From: Pseudomonadota bacterium
GTDB lineage: Bacteria > Myxococcota > Polyangia > Polyangiales > Polyangiaceae
Assembly: GCA_023419055.1 (NCBI GenBank)
Contig: JAEZYO010000762.1
Coordinates: 1 to 5,043, forward strand
DNA length: 5,043 nt
Reading direction: 5' to 3'
In this document: positions 1 to 5,043 of the stretch, one piece after another
Position numbering within the stretch: position 1 is the stretch's first letter
Layout of the letters: each line of letters begins with the position of its first letter
Made by a program: the position numbers and the translations under genes
The notes under the pieces: generated by a model
The model's input: only the letters and a program-made list of their open reading frames with translations
Told to the model about the DNA's origin: nothing
Databases searched by the model: none

Positions 1-121
1 GCGCCGGGACGCGCGGCGCCGCGGGAGGGCGCGGCTGCGCCGCGGGGGGCTGTTGCTGAGCGAGCGCCGTGCTCGCGATCAGGGGCAAAGAAAGGGCCCA
101 GGCCAGGCGGCGGGTTTTCAT
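1..121 (-). CDS. Exported protein, N-terminal fragment (signal peptide plus Pro/Gln/Ala-rich segment)
   Basis: Reading leftwards from the ATG at 119-121 gives 40 codons without a stop, running off the left edge. Residues 1-21 form a standard Sec signal peptide: a basic N-region (MKTRR), a hydrophobic core (about residues 6-17) and a small-residue end, STALA, with likely signal peptidase I cleavage before QQQ. No cysteine follows the core, so it is not an obvious lipoprotein. The mature part starts with a low-complexity Q/P/A/R stretch (about residues 22-40), typical of a flexible spacer before a periplasmic or surface domain, but that domain lies outside the window. The gene follows the TPR gene on the same strand after 63 bases. 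The purine-rich GGAGGGGG at 142-149 is about 20 bases from the ATG, too far for an ordinary ribosome binding site, and no closer start is available. Function unknown; export is well supported. Confidence 0.8.
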   Translation of the reverse strand, partial: MKTRRLAWALSLPLIASTALAQQQPPAAQPRPPAAPRVPA

Positions 122-144
122 GCCCGAATCGATAGTGAAAACCC
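112..144 (-). promoter_or_regulatory. 9-bp inverted repeat enclosing the start codon of the exported-protein gene
   Basis: GGGTTTTCA (112-120) and TGAAAACCC (136-144) are perfect inverted copies separated by 15 bases. In minus-strand RNA the hairpin would pair U and G of the AUG (119-121) and codons 2-3 with upstream leader sequence, so it could hide the start codon. Its upstream arm uses bases 138-144, the U-run and part of the 3' stem of the possible terminator, so the two structures cannot form together. A regulatory role is inference; a 9-bp repeat at this spacing could occur by chance. Confidence 0.3.
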
Positions 145-162
145 CCTCCGCCGCAAAGGGGG
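138..162 (-). terminator. Possible intrinsic terminator after the TPR gene
   Basis: In minus-strand RNA, CCCCCU (162-157) can pair with AGGGGG (147-142), a 6-bp G/C-rich stem with a 9-base loop, followed directly by UUUU (141-138). It lies 22 bases past the TPR stop codon. The stem is short and the U-run is only four, so termination may be partial. The 3' arm also supplies the only purine-rich stretch before the next gene's start. Confidence 0.45.
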
Positions 163-184
163 CAAGTGACGAAGAATCTACGAT

Positions 185-766
185 TCAGCGCGCGCTCGCC
201 CAACCCTGGAGCGTTTCATCCGCGCGCTTTTCGCAGCCGTCGAACGCCTTGATCAAGAGATCGCGCGCCTTGACCGTGTGGCCGGCCCTGAACGAGGCGT
301 GCGCGAGTGAGCTCGTCACCTCGCTCTCGTACGGCAGGGCACGCTGAGCGGCCTCGAGGTACGAGATGGCTTGTTCCGGGCGTCCGAGCGCCACGTCGAG
401 CAGGTGGCCCAGGTTGTGGAGGTGGTAACCCGAGCCGGGCTTCAGCGCGAGCGCCTTGCGGTACGCGCGATGCGCGGCGCGGTACTCGCCGAGCAGCGAG
501 AACGCGATACCGAGCAACCCCCAGAGCTCGTCGTCGTTCGGGAAGTGCGTGAGCGCTTCCTTCAAAAGGCGCGCGGCGCGGAAGGGCTCCGCGGGCAAGA
601 GCAGACGGCCGAGGTGCCGGCGCGCGAAGTGCGCGGCCTCCGACTGTTCGGGCGCACGGCGCAGCAGCTTCTGCAACATGGCCGTTACCTCACGAGCCGG
701 CAGGTCACTGTCAAGGGCCCACCGCGCGTCGTCGAACAGGGTCTCTACCGTTCGCCGCTCAGGCAT
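185..766 (-). CDS. Tetratricopeptide repeat (TPR) protein, cytoplasmic
   Basis: A 193-residue protein built almost entirely of helical TPR units. The clearest are residues 78-111 (DELWGLLGIAFSLLGEYRAA onward, with the usual W/LG/Y/A/P pattern) and 112-146 (HNLGHLL, then GRPEQAISYLEAAQRALP). Weaker units lie at about 44-77 and 148-181. TPRs are protein-interaction scaffolds; there is no enzymatic domain, signal peptide or membrane segment, so it probably acts in the cytoplasm with an unknown partner. I chose the ATG at 764-766 because AGAGAGG lies five bases upstream. An in-frame TTG at 821-823 would add 19 residues but has no ribosome binding site. The gene follows the RNA helicase gene by 80 bases on the same strand, so co-transcription is plausible. 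The partner and pathway cannot be read from the sequence. Confidence 0.88.
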   Translation of the reverse strand: MPERRTVETLFDDARWALDSDLPAREVTAMLQKLLRRAPEQSEAAHFARRHLGRLLLPAEPFRAARLLKEALTHFPNDDELWGLLGIAFSLLGEYRAAHRAYRKALALKPGSGYHLHNLGHLLDVALGRPEQAISYLEAAQRALPYESEVTSSLAHASFRAGHTVKARDLLIKAFDGCEKRADETLQGWASAR

Positions 767-770
767 AAAA

Positions 771-777
771 CCCTCTC
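771..777 (-). promoter_or_regulatory. Ribosome binding site fixing the TPR start
   Basis: Minus-strand AGAGAGG followed by GTTTT and the ATG at 764-766. This is the best Shine-Dalgarno-like site in the window, and it decides between the ATG and the longer TTG start at 823. Confidence 0.6.
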
Positions 778-818
778 TTTTTAACTCGTCTCCCCCGACT
801 TCGCAATCCCAGCCGAGG

Positions 819-836
819 GACAAGTGACGCCTTGTC
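819..836. repeat. Short inverted repeat between helicase and TPR genes
   Basis: GACAAG (819-824) and CTTGTC (831-836) form a perfect 6-bp inverted repeat with a 6-base spacer, 11 bases past the helicase stop codon. No U-run follows on the minus strand, so it is not a standard intrinsic terminator. It could be a small operator, an RNA-stabilising hairpin, or chance. Confidence 0.25.
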
Positions 837-846
837 GGGCGACGAG

Positions 847-2937
847 TCAGGGCCGCTTTGCAGGTTCCGCGCTCGCGCGTTTTCCGGCGATGGTCGCGCC
901 GTTCAAGGCGCCGAGCGCGCGCTCCAGGAACTCGTGACGAACGCCGACGAAGGCGTGCCGATGCCGCACACGAATGTAGCCCGTGCCCTCGCTCCCCACA
1001 CCTGCGCCCTCGAGCGCCGCTTGGTAGTCGCTCGGCTTCGCGCCGTCACGCCGCCCGACGTTCACGTAAATTTCAGCGACGTTCGGGTCGACTCCCGCGC
1101 TCTCGACTTCGAGCGATTCGTCAGATTCTCTTGACGCGCTTTCTGCTTCGCCGCCGGTAGTTTCGGCGACGACGGCGGTCGGTTCCGCTTGACGTCCGTT
1201 CGAAACCTTCGGAGGGAGCTCGGCCTCCTCTGGCGCCTCGGGCATCGCCGCGACGGTGTACTTCGGCAGCGCGTCGTCGCCGAAGTCACGCTCACGGCGG
1301 CGTGGACGGTCGCCGTCGAAGCGCCCGCGCGCGCGATCGTCACGCTGGCGAGAGCCTTCTCTCCGGCGCGGCTCGCCCTGACGCGACTCGCCACGACGTG
1401 GCTCGTCACGACGTGGTTCGTCGCGACGTGGTTCGTCGCGGCGTGGTTCGTCGCGGCGAGGCTCGGCCTCGCGTGGTTCCGCCTGGCGTGGCTCGGCGCT
1501 CGGCTCGGGGAGCGGGCGTTCGAGAGCGGTCTGAGTCGGAGCGGCCTTCTGGGGCGCAACCTCCTCCGGCTCTTGCAGCTTCGTGGGCGGACGCGCGCGG
1601 CGCGCAGCCTTGGCTTCTTCGAGCACCTCGGGTCGCGCGCCCAGGTGATCGCGCAGGAGCGCCGCGATGATGTTCTCACCGAGCTCGTGAGTCAGCAGCC
1701 TGCGGGCGAGCGCCAGATCATCCGGGTGCGCCTTGTGCTTGCCGATGCCGTCGGCGAAGAACTTGAGCACGTCGGCTTCCTGGCGAGTCTTCAGCTCGCG
1801 GGCGCTCGGCAGCTGCCGCTCGATCGGCTTGAGCTTGTAGGTGAGCCGTAGGAGGTAGAGGTTCCCGACGTCGCCCGGCTCGATCAGCGAGATGGCGGTG
1901 CCCGTGCGGCCCGCGCGCCCCGTGCGGCCCGTGCGGTGCAGGTAGTTCTCGGCGGACTCCGGGAAGTCGAAATTGACGACGTGCGTGAGGTGAGAAATGT
2001 CGATGCCGCGCGCCGCCACGTCGGTCGCCACGAGGAAACGAAGCTCCCCCTTGCGGGTCCTCGACATGACCTTCTCGCGCTCGTTCTGCGCGAGGTCGGC
2101 GTTCAGCCAGTCAGCCTCGTAACCTTGCTGCTGGAGCGCGCTCGCGACCTGCTTGGTCGCGTCCTTGGTGTTGCAAAAAACGACCGCGCTCTCGGGATCC
2201 TCGGTCTCCAGGATCTGGATCAAGGCCTGAACCTTGTCGGTCTGGCACAGGTAGACGAAATGCTGGATCGACAGCGCGCCGACGTGATCACCGCTCAGGG
2301 TGATGAACTCCGGGCTTCGGAGCTTGGACTCCGCCATGCGGCGGATGTCCGGAGGCAAGGTGGCGCTGAAGAGCAGCGTCTGCCGGTTCTCCGGCAAGAA
2401 CGACAAGATGTCGGTGATCTGCGGCAAGAAGCCCATCGAGAGCATTTCGTCGCTCTCGTCGAGCACCAGCGTGCGGAGGTCCTTCGGGTTGAAGGTCTTT
2501 CTGCGGAGGTGGTCGAGCACTCGACCCGGAGTGCCCACCACGACCTGGGCGCCCTGCCGGATCGCTTCCACCTGGCGCGGCATCGGCGCGCCGCCGTACA
2601 CAGCGGCGCACTTGACGCCCCGGTACTTGGCGAGCGCTTCCATCTCGCGGGTGACCTGGAGCGCGAGCTCGCGCGTCGGGCACAACACGAGCGCCTGGAC
2701 CGCGGGGGTGCCGCGCTTTACCAGGCTGTCGACGAGCGGCAGCGAGAACGCGGCCGTCTTGCCGGTCCCAGTGCGGGCCTGAACCACGAGGTCCTTGCCT
2801 CGGGTCGCCGGCTCGTACACGGCTCTCTGGACGGGGGTCGGGTGGACGTAGCCGAGATCGTCGATGGCCTTGCGGACTTCGCTCGAGAGCGGAATGACGT
2901 CGAAGGTGGGGAGCGGGGTCGTTTCGGGTTCGGCCAT
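847..2937 (-). CDS. deaD: DEAD-box ATP-dependent RNA helicase, DeaD/CsdA type, with DbpA-type RNA-binding domain
   Basis: A 696-residue RNA helicase. ATP-driven unwinding of short RNA duplexes by this family serves ribosome assembly, mRNA turnover and cold adaptation. The whole core is visible: Q motif (F12, GYVHPTPVQ 29-37), motif I ARTGTGKT (54-61), Ia PTRELA (87-92), GG (115-116), Ib TPGR (136-139), motif II DESD (160-163), III SAT (191-193), IV VVFCNTK (252-258), V ATDVAARGID (304-313), VI HRTGRTGRAG (334-343). DEMLSMGF after motif II is closer to DeaD/CshA than to DbpA. Residues about 440-618 are a long low-complexity charged linker holding the EPRRD repeats, then an acidic patch (about 590-617). 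Residues about 620-692 match the DbpA RNA-binding domain (IYVNVGRRDG, then IRVRHRHAFVGV and ALNGATIAGKR). E. coli DeaD is 629 residues, so the linker explains the extra length. The Ser in motif II is unusual but is known in other helicases. The start lies 11 bases after the upstream stop with no clear ribosome binding site, suggesting translational coupling. Confidence 0.96.
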   Translation of the reverse strand: MAEPETTPLPTFDVIPLSSEVRKAIDDLGYVHPTPVQRAVYEPATRGKDLVVQARTGTGKTAAFSLPLVDSLVKRGTPAVQALVLCPTRELALQVTREMEALAKYRGVKCAAVYGGAPMPRQVEAIRQGAQVVVGTPGRVLDHLRRKTFNPKDLRTLVLDESDEMLSMGFLPQITDILSFLPENRQTLLFSATLPPDIRRMAESKLRSPEFITLSGDHVGALSIQHFVYLCQTDKVQALIQILETEDPESAVVFCNTKDATKQVASALQQQGYEADWLNADLAQNEREKVMSRTRKGELRFLVATDVAARGIDISHLTHVVNFDFPESAENYLHRTGRTGRAGRTGTAISLIEPGDVGNLYLLRLTYKLKPIERQLPSARELKTRQEADVLKFFADGIGKHKAHPDDLALARRLLTHELGENIIAALLRDHLGARPEVLEEAKAARRARPPTKLQEPEEVAPQKAAPTQTALERPLPEPSAEPRQAEPREAEPRRDEPRRDEPRRDEPRRDEPRRGESRQGEPRRREGSRQRDDRARGRFDGDRPRRRERDFGDDALPKYTVAAMPEAPEEAELPPKVSNGRQAEPTAVVAETTGGEAESASRESDESLEVESAGVDPNVAEIYVNVGRRDGAKPSDYQAALEGAGVGSEGTGYIRVRHRHAFVGVRHEFLERALGALNGATIAGKRASAEPAKRP
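1364..1498 (-). repeat. 15-bp tandem repeat encoding EPRRD-type pentapeptides
   Basis: Nine 15-base units in register. On the plus strand the core unit is CGACGTGGTTCGTCG: 1409-1423 and 1424-1438 are identical and 1439-1453 differs by one synonymous change. The outer units (1364-1408 and 1454-1498) have drifted. The period is five codons, so the helicase frame is kept, giving EPRRD in the centre (about residues 492-515) and variants such as EPRQA, EPREA, ESRQG and EPRRR at the edges. The product is disordered and dense in alternating charge. Identical central copies point to recent duplication, and copy number may vary between strains without breaking the gene. Confidence 0.9.
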
Positions 2938-2948
2938 GATGTAAGGGT

Positions 2949-3419
2949 CTAGTTCGGTCCAACGGCAGCGCCGCCGAGCTCGTCGGCGAGCGCGCTGGCG
3001 CGCTTCCGCTCGGGTGAGAGCCTCACCGCCTCATAGCGTACCGCGTGCTCCTCGGCATAGCGAAGCTCGTCGATCTGACGGAGCATGAGCTCGGCACGGA
3101 CGTCTCCCGCGCAGGCGCGGTCGAGGGCGGGGCGCTTCTTCCAGGCGATGGCGAGCGAGTTTCTGAAGGCGTCGAGGCTCGCTTGTTCGCCGCCGGTCTC
3201 CTGAGCGGCGACGCTCCTCGCGGTCGAGACCGACGCCAGCAGGTCGCGCAGCGCGGGACGGCACTGGACCGCAGTCGCATCGGGTGGTGAGGGCCAAACC
3301 TGGAAAATGATTTGCGATGTCCACCACGCGGTGACCCCTGCGACGATGACACCGAAGACCGCGATGCCTGCTCGGCGACCGCGACGGCGGACCAGCTCTT
3401 GGGGATCCTGGGCTTTCAT
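2949..3419 (-). CDS. Single-pass membrane protein of unknown function
   Basis: A 156-residue protein that I do not recognise. A short basic cytoplasmic tail (residues 1-18, RRRGRR at 11-16) precedes one hydrophobic segment (about 17-42, ending TSQIIFQVW). By the positive-inside rule the remaining 110 or so residues face the periplasm. That part is helical and charged in composition and has just two cysteines (C53 in VQCRP, C103 in RACAG), which could form a disulphide. No cleavage site or lipobox is evident, so the segment is probably an anchor. The ATG at 3417-3419 is chosen by codon type. An in-frame TTG at 3444-3446 would add nine residues and has GAGG four bases upstream, so the start is open. 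The stop lies 11 bases before the helicase ATG, so the two are probably one operon. Nothing in the sequence ties the protein to RNA metabolism. Confidence 0.8.
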   Translation of the reverse strand: MKAQDPQELVRRRGRRAGIAVFGVIVAGVTAWWTSQIIFQVWPSPPDATAVQCRPALRDLLASVSTARSVAAQETGGEQASLDAFRNSLAIAWKKRPALDRACAGDVRAELMLRQIDELRYAEEHAVRYEAVRLSPERKRASALADELGGAAVGPN

Positions 3420-3468
3420 GCGCGGGCGATTTCGTGCCTGGTCCAACGCGCCTCGTCAAATGGCGCCG

Positions 3469-3489
3469 GTGGTCGCAAATGCCGACCAC
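3469..3489. promoter_or_regulatory. Operator-like inverted repeat in the divergent intergenic region
   Basis: GTGGTCG (3469-3475) and CGACCAC (3483-3489) are perfect 7-bp inverted copies with a 7-base spacer, a size and symmetry typical of a dimeric regulator site. The centre is about 70 bases upstream of the predicted transcription start of the prenyl synthase gene and 33-60 bases upstream of the membrane-protein start on the other strand. It could serve either direction, or be a hairpin in the leftward leader RNA. No regulator gene is nearby. Confidence 0.4.
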
Positions 3490-3514
3490 GCGGCCGATCT
3501 GTCGCAGGGGTGGA

Positions 3515-3543
3515 TTGACCCTCGGCTCGGCCTACTTCATATT
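3515..3543 (+). promoter_or_regulatory. Sigma70-like promoter for the polyprenyl synthase gene
   Basis: TTGACC (3515-3520, five of six to the -35 consensus), a 17-base spacer, and CATATT (3538-3543, four of six to the -10 consensus), in one of the few A/T-richer patches of the window. Transcription would start near 3550, only about eight bases before the annotated TTG start. Confidence 0.5.
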
Positions 3544-3557
3544 GCTTTCACAAGAAT

Positions 3558-4616
3558 TTGAAAGCTCAGAAACTAGAAGAGGACGCCCGGCTGTCTCCCC
3601 AGTCGGCGATCGAGTCGCTCCGCTCCGCGGGCAGCACGCAAAAAGCCGGACCGCGGCTCGACGAGCGGCTCGCGACGGTGCAGGCGTTGCTCGGCGACGA
3701 CCTGCTCTGGATCGAGCGCACGCTGGCCGCTTGCACCGAGGTCGGTCCAGCGCCTGCGACCGACGCCGCAAAGCACCTCGTGGTGCGCGGCGGCAAGCGG
3801 GTGCGCCCGACCGCGCTCATGCTCTCGTCCGCGTGCTTCGGCGCGATCCCGAGCGCGGCGCGAGAGCTCGCGGTCGTCTCGGAGATGGTGCACTCGGCGA
3901 CGCTCCTTCACGACGACGTGGTCGACAACGGCGACGAGCGGCGCGGCGCGCCTTGCGCGCGCTTGCTCTGGGGCAACGGCATCAGCGTGCTCGCTGGCGA
4001 CCTCTTGCTCGTGGGCGCGCTCGAGCGCACTTCGGTGCACGCGCCGGAGATCATGCCGGACCTGATCGCGACGCTGCGCCGCCTGGTCGAAGGCGAAATC
4101 GTCCAGCTGCGGGGGCGCGTTGAGCTCGACGTCTCGGAGGCGACCTACCTGCGCATCCTGCGAGACAAGACGGCCTCGCTCTTCGCGTGGTCGACGAGGA
4201 CGGGCGCGCGCCTCGCCGGAGCGAGCGTCGAGCAGCAAGAGAGCCTCGCGTTCTTCGGCGATCGTCTGGGCATCGCCTTCCAGCTCGTCGACGACGTGCT
4301 CGACTACGAGAGCGATCAGCACGGGAAGACGCTGTTCGCCGATCTGAAAGAGGGCAAGCTGACGCTCCCGCTCGTGCTCGCGGTCGCTCGTCAACCGGAG
4401 CTCGCGACCCTGCTCTCACGCATCCACCAGGGTGATCAGGAGCCGGTGCTCGCCGTCAGTCGCGCGGTCGTGGAGAGCGGCACCTGTAACGAGGTGCGGC
4501 GCCGCGCTCGCGAGCACACCGACGCCGCCGTGAAGGCATTGGAGAGCGTCCCGCCGAGCCCCGCGCGAGCGCTGCTGCAGGGCGTGGCCGAGCAGCTCGT
4601 CGCCCGCGTCGGCTAG
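3558..4616 (+). CDS. Long-chain trans-polyprenyl diphosphate synthase (IspB-like)
   Basis: Condenses isopentenyl diphosphate onto an allylic diphosphate to build an all-trans polyprenyl chain, most likely the side chain of the respiratory quinone. The 352 residues carry every class hallmark: GGKRVRP (78-84, substrate phosphate binding), first Asp-rich motif DDVVD (119-123) followed by R128/R129, K204 in RDKTA, Q242, second Asp-rich motif DDVLD (245-249), and K264/K267 in DLKEGKLTLP. VHSATLLHDD (111-120) closely matches E. coli IspB; the small A114, five residues before the first Asp, argues for long rather than C15/C20 products. Exact chain length cannot be read. The start is a TTG with no clear ribosome binding site. 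The N-terminus is about 30 residues longer than IspB before GGKR, so a start further in, such as the GTG at 3678, is possible. The gene is alone on this strand and meets a convergent gene 23 bases past its stop. Confidence 0.95.
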   Translation: MKAQKLEEDARLSPQSAIESLRSAGSTQKAGPRLDERLATVQALLGDDLLWIERTLAACTEVGPAPATDAAKHLVVRGGKRVRPTALMLSSACFGAIPSAARELAVVSEMVHSATLLHDDVVDNGDERRGAPCARLLWGNGISVLAGDLLLVGALERTSVHAPEIMPDLIATLRRLVEGEIVQLRGRVELDVSEATYLRILRDKTASLFAWSTRTGARLAGASVEQQESLAFFGDRLGIAFQLVDDVLDYESDQHGKTLFADLKEGKLTLPLVLAVARQPELATLLSRIHQGDQEPVLAVSRAVVESGTCNEVRRRAREHTDAAVKALESVPPSPARALLQGVAEQLVARVG

Positions 4617-4639
4617 TCTCGCGCGCGTGGTGAGTCGCC

Positions 4640-5043
4640 CTAGTTCAGCTTCCCGGGCTCGATCGCGCGGTCGGGCTCGGGCTCGAGGAAGGTAGCGGTG
4701 ATCTCGCGCTCGAGCGCGGCGTACACCTCGGCCTCCACGTTCTCGAGCGCGCCCGCGAGCCGCTCGACGTTGCGCTGGTAGACGAACACGCGCGCGGTGA
4801 TGGGGCCGGAGCGGGCCTGCGTGTTGATCCCGTCGAGCATCAGGAGCGCGCGGGGGTCCACGCCGTCGACCACGACTTCGACGCCGGGGACGTCGGCCAC
4901 GTACACCTCGCCCTCGCGGACGTACACCTTGAGGCTCTCGGGGAGCGCGGCGATCGCCCGCAGCACGGTGCTCTCGAAGGTCTCGTGCGAGAACGACCAC
5001 GGCGGCGCGGGCACCTCGAGATCGAGCTCGCGCGAGCGCAGGA
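4640..5043 (-). CDS. Zincin-like (metallopeptidase-family) protein lacking HExxH, 5' end outside window
   Basis: The frame is open from the right edge to the TAG at 4640-4642, and in-frame codons before the GTG at 5012-5014 show no stop, so the true start is probably outside the window. Numbered from that GTG, FESTVLRAIAALPESLK (13-29), VADVP (39-43), ALLMLDGI (56-63), ITARVFVYQRNVERLA (72-87) and VEAEVYAALEREITATFLEP (93-112) follow the order I recall for the small zincin family PF06262: an N-terminal helix with LPE, a dGi/GlY turn, an I-x-lY-R strand, then the helix carrying the zinc site. In active members that helix reads HExxHxxG; here it reads R103-E104-I-T-A107, keeping the Glu but losing both His, so zinc peptidase activity is unlikely. 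The tail is acidic and short. Family assignment is from memory of the pattern and is moderate; that this is a real gene is firmer. Confidence 0.7.
   Translation of the reverse strand, partial: LRSRELDLEVPAPPWSFSHETFESTVLRAIAALPESLKVYVREGEVYVADVPGVEVVVDGVDPRALLMLDGINTQARSGPITARVFVYQRNVERLAGALENVEAEVYAALEREITATFLEPEPDRAIEPGKLN

Noticed and set aside
778..806. Minus-strand promoter-like pair TTGCGA, 17 bases, TAAAAA before the TPR gene
   Set aside because: Each hexamer matches only four of six, and transcription would begin at or after the ribosome binding site at 771-777, which would then be lost.
767..823. N-terminal extension of the TPR protein from a TTG at 823
   Set aside because: No ribosome binding site precedes the TTG, the extra 19 residues do not resemble a TPR, and the ATG at 766 has a good site five bases upstream.
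1364..1498. Tandem repeat as a possible CRISPR array or regulatory iterons
   Set aside because: The units are contiguous 15-mers with no spacers, lie in frame inside a gene, and keep a five-codon period with a synonymous change. This fits a coding minisatellite.
1189..1851. Plus-strand frame with TWFVATWFVAAWFV repeats, looking like a membrane repeat protein
   Set aside because: It is the antisense reading of the 15-bp repeat in the helicase linker. The hydrophobic look comes from reading EPRRD codons backwards.
1890..1937. Short direct repeats of CCCGTGCGG
   Set aside because: They encode helicase motif VI and the residues just after it (HRTGRTGRAGRTGT), where repetition is dictated by the protein.
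1936..2952. Open plus-strand frame of about 338 codons
   Set aside because: It lies entirely antisense to the helicase core, whose motifs are unambiguous. Long open antisense frames are expected in GC-rich codon-biased DNA, and the translation is a charged composition without recognisable domains.
3573..4394. Open minus-strand frame of about 273 codons
   Set aside because: Antisense to the prenyl synthase, whose catalytic motifs are complete. The composition is Arg/Glu-rich shadow sequence.
5026..5037. 12-bp perfect palindrome GCTCGCGCGAGC
   Set aside because: It sits inside coding sequence made of GAG/CTC/GCG/CGC codons, where such palindromes arise readily; no second copy or context suggests function.

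Overview
This is a compact, GC-rich bacterial chromosomal window (roughly two-thirds G+C by eye) with short intergenic gaps, strong G/C at third codon positions, and several probable TTG/GTG starts. A high-GC proteobacterial or Myxococcota-like (myxobacterial) host is my best guess. It rests on composition and gene style only, since no marker gene settles taxonomy. I see no tRNA, rRNA, insertion sequence, phage gene or CRISPR array, and no gene-free stretch over 300 bases.

Left part, minus strand, in transcription order (right to left). First comes a small single-pass membrane protein of unknown function (2949-3419). Eleven bases later comes a long DeaD/CsdA-type DEAD-box RNA helicase (847-2937), with a DESD Walker B variant, a low-complexity linker made from a 15-bp tandem repeat, and a C-terminal DbpA-type RNA-binding domain. 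After an 80-base gap comes a TPR protein (185-766). After a further 63 bases comes the start of an exported protein that runs off the left edge (1-121). The first two genes look translationally linked, and the four may form one transcription unit. A possible intrinsic terminator (138-162) and an overlapping inverted repeat covering the last start codon suggest that the final gene is set apart or controlled.

Right part. A divergent control region (about 3420-3557) holds a 7+7 bp inverted repeat and a good sigma70-like promoter facing right. It drives a long-chain trans-polyprenyl diphosphate synthase (3558-4616, IspB-like, quinone side-chain supply). This gene converges, with only 23 bases between stop codons, on a minus-strand gene entering from the right edge (4640-5043). 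That product resembles the small zincin-like metallopeptidase family but lacks both histidines of the HExxH motif.

Functionally this is mostly housekeeping: RNA remodelling, isoprenoid/quinone biosynthesis, and protein-interaction or envelope proteins. I find no convincing new defence or mobile system. The points most worth a second look are the mutually exclusive hairpins at 112-162, the variant and expanded helicase, and the apparently dead zincin-like protein.
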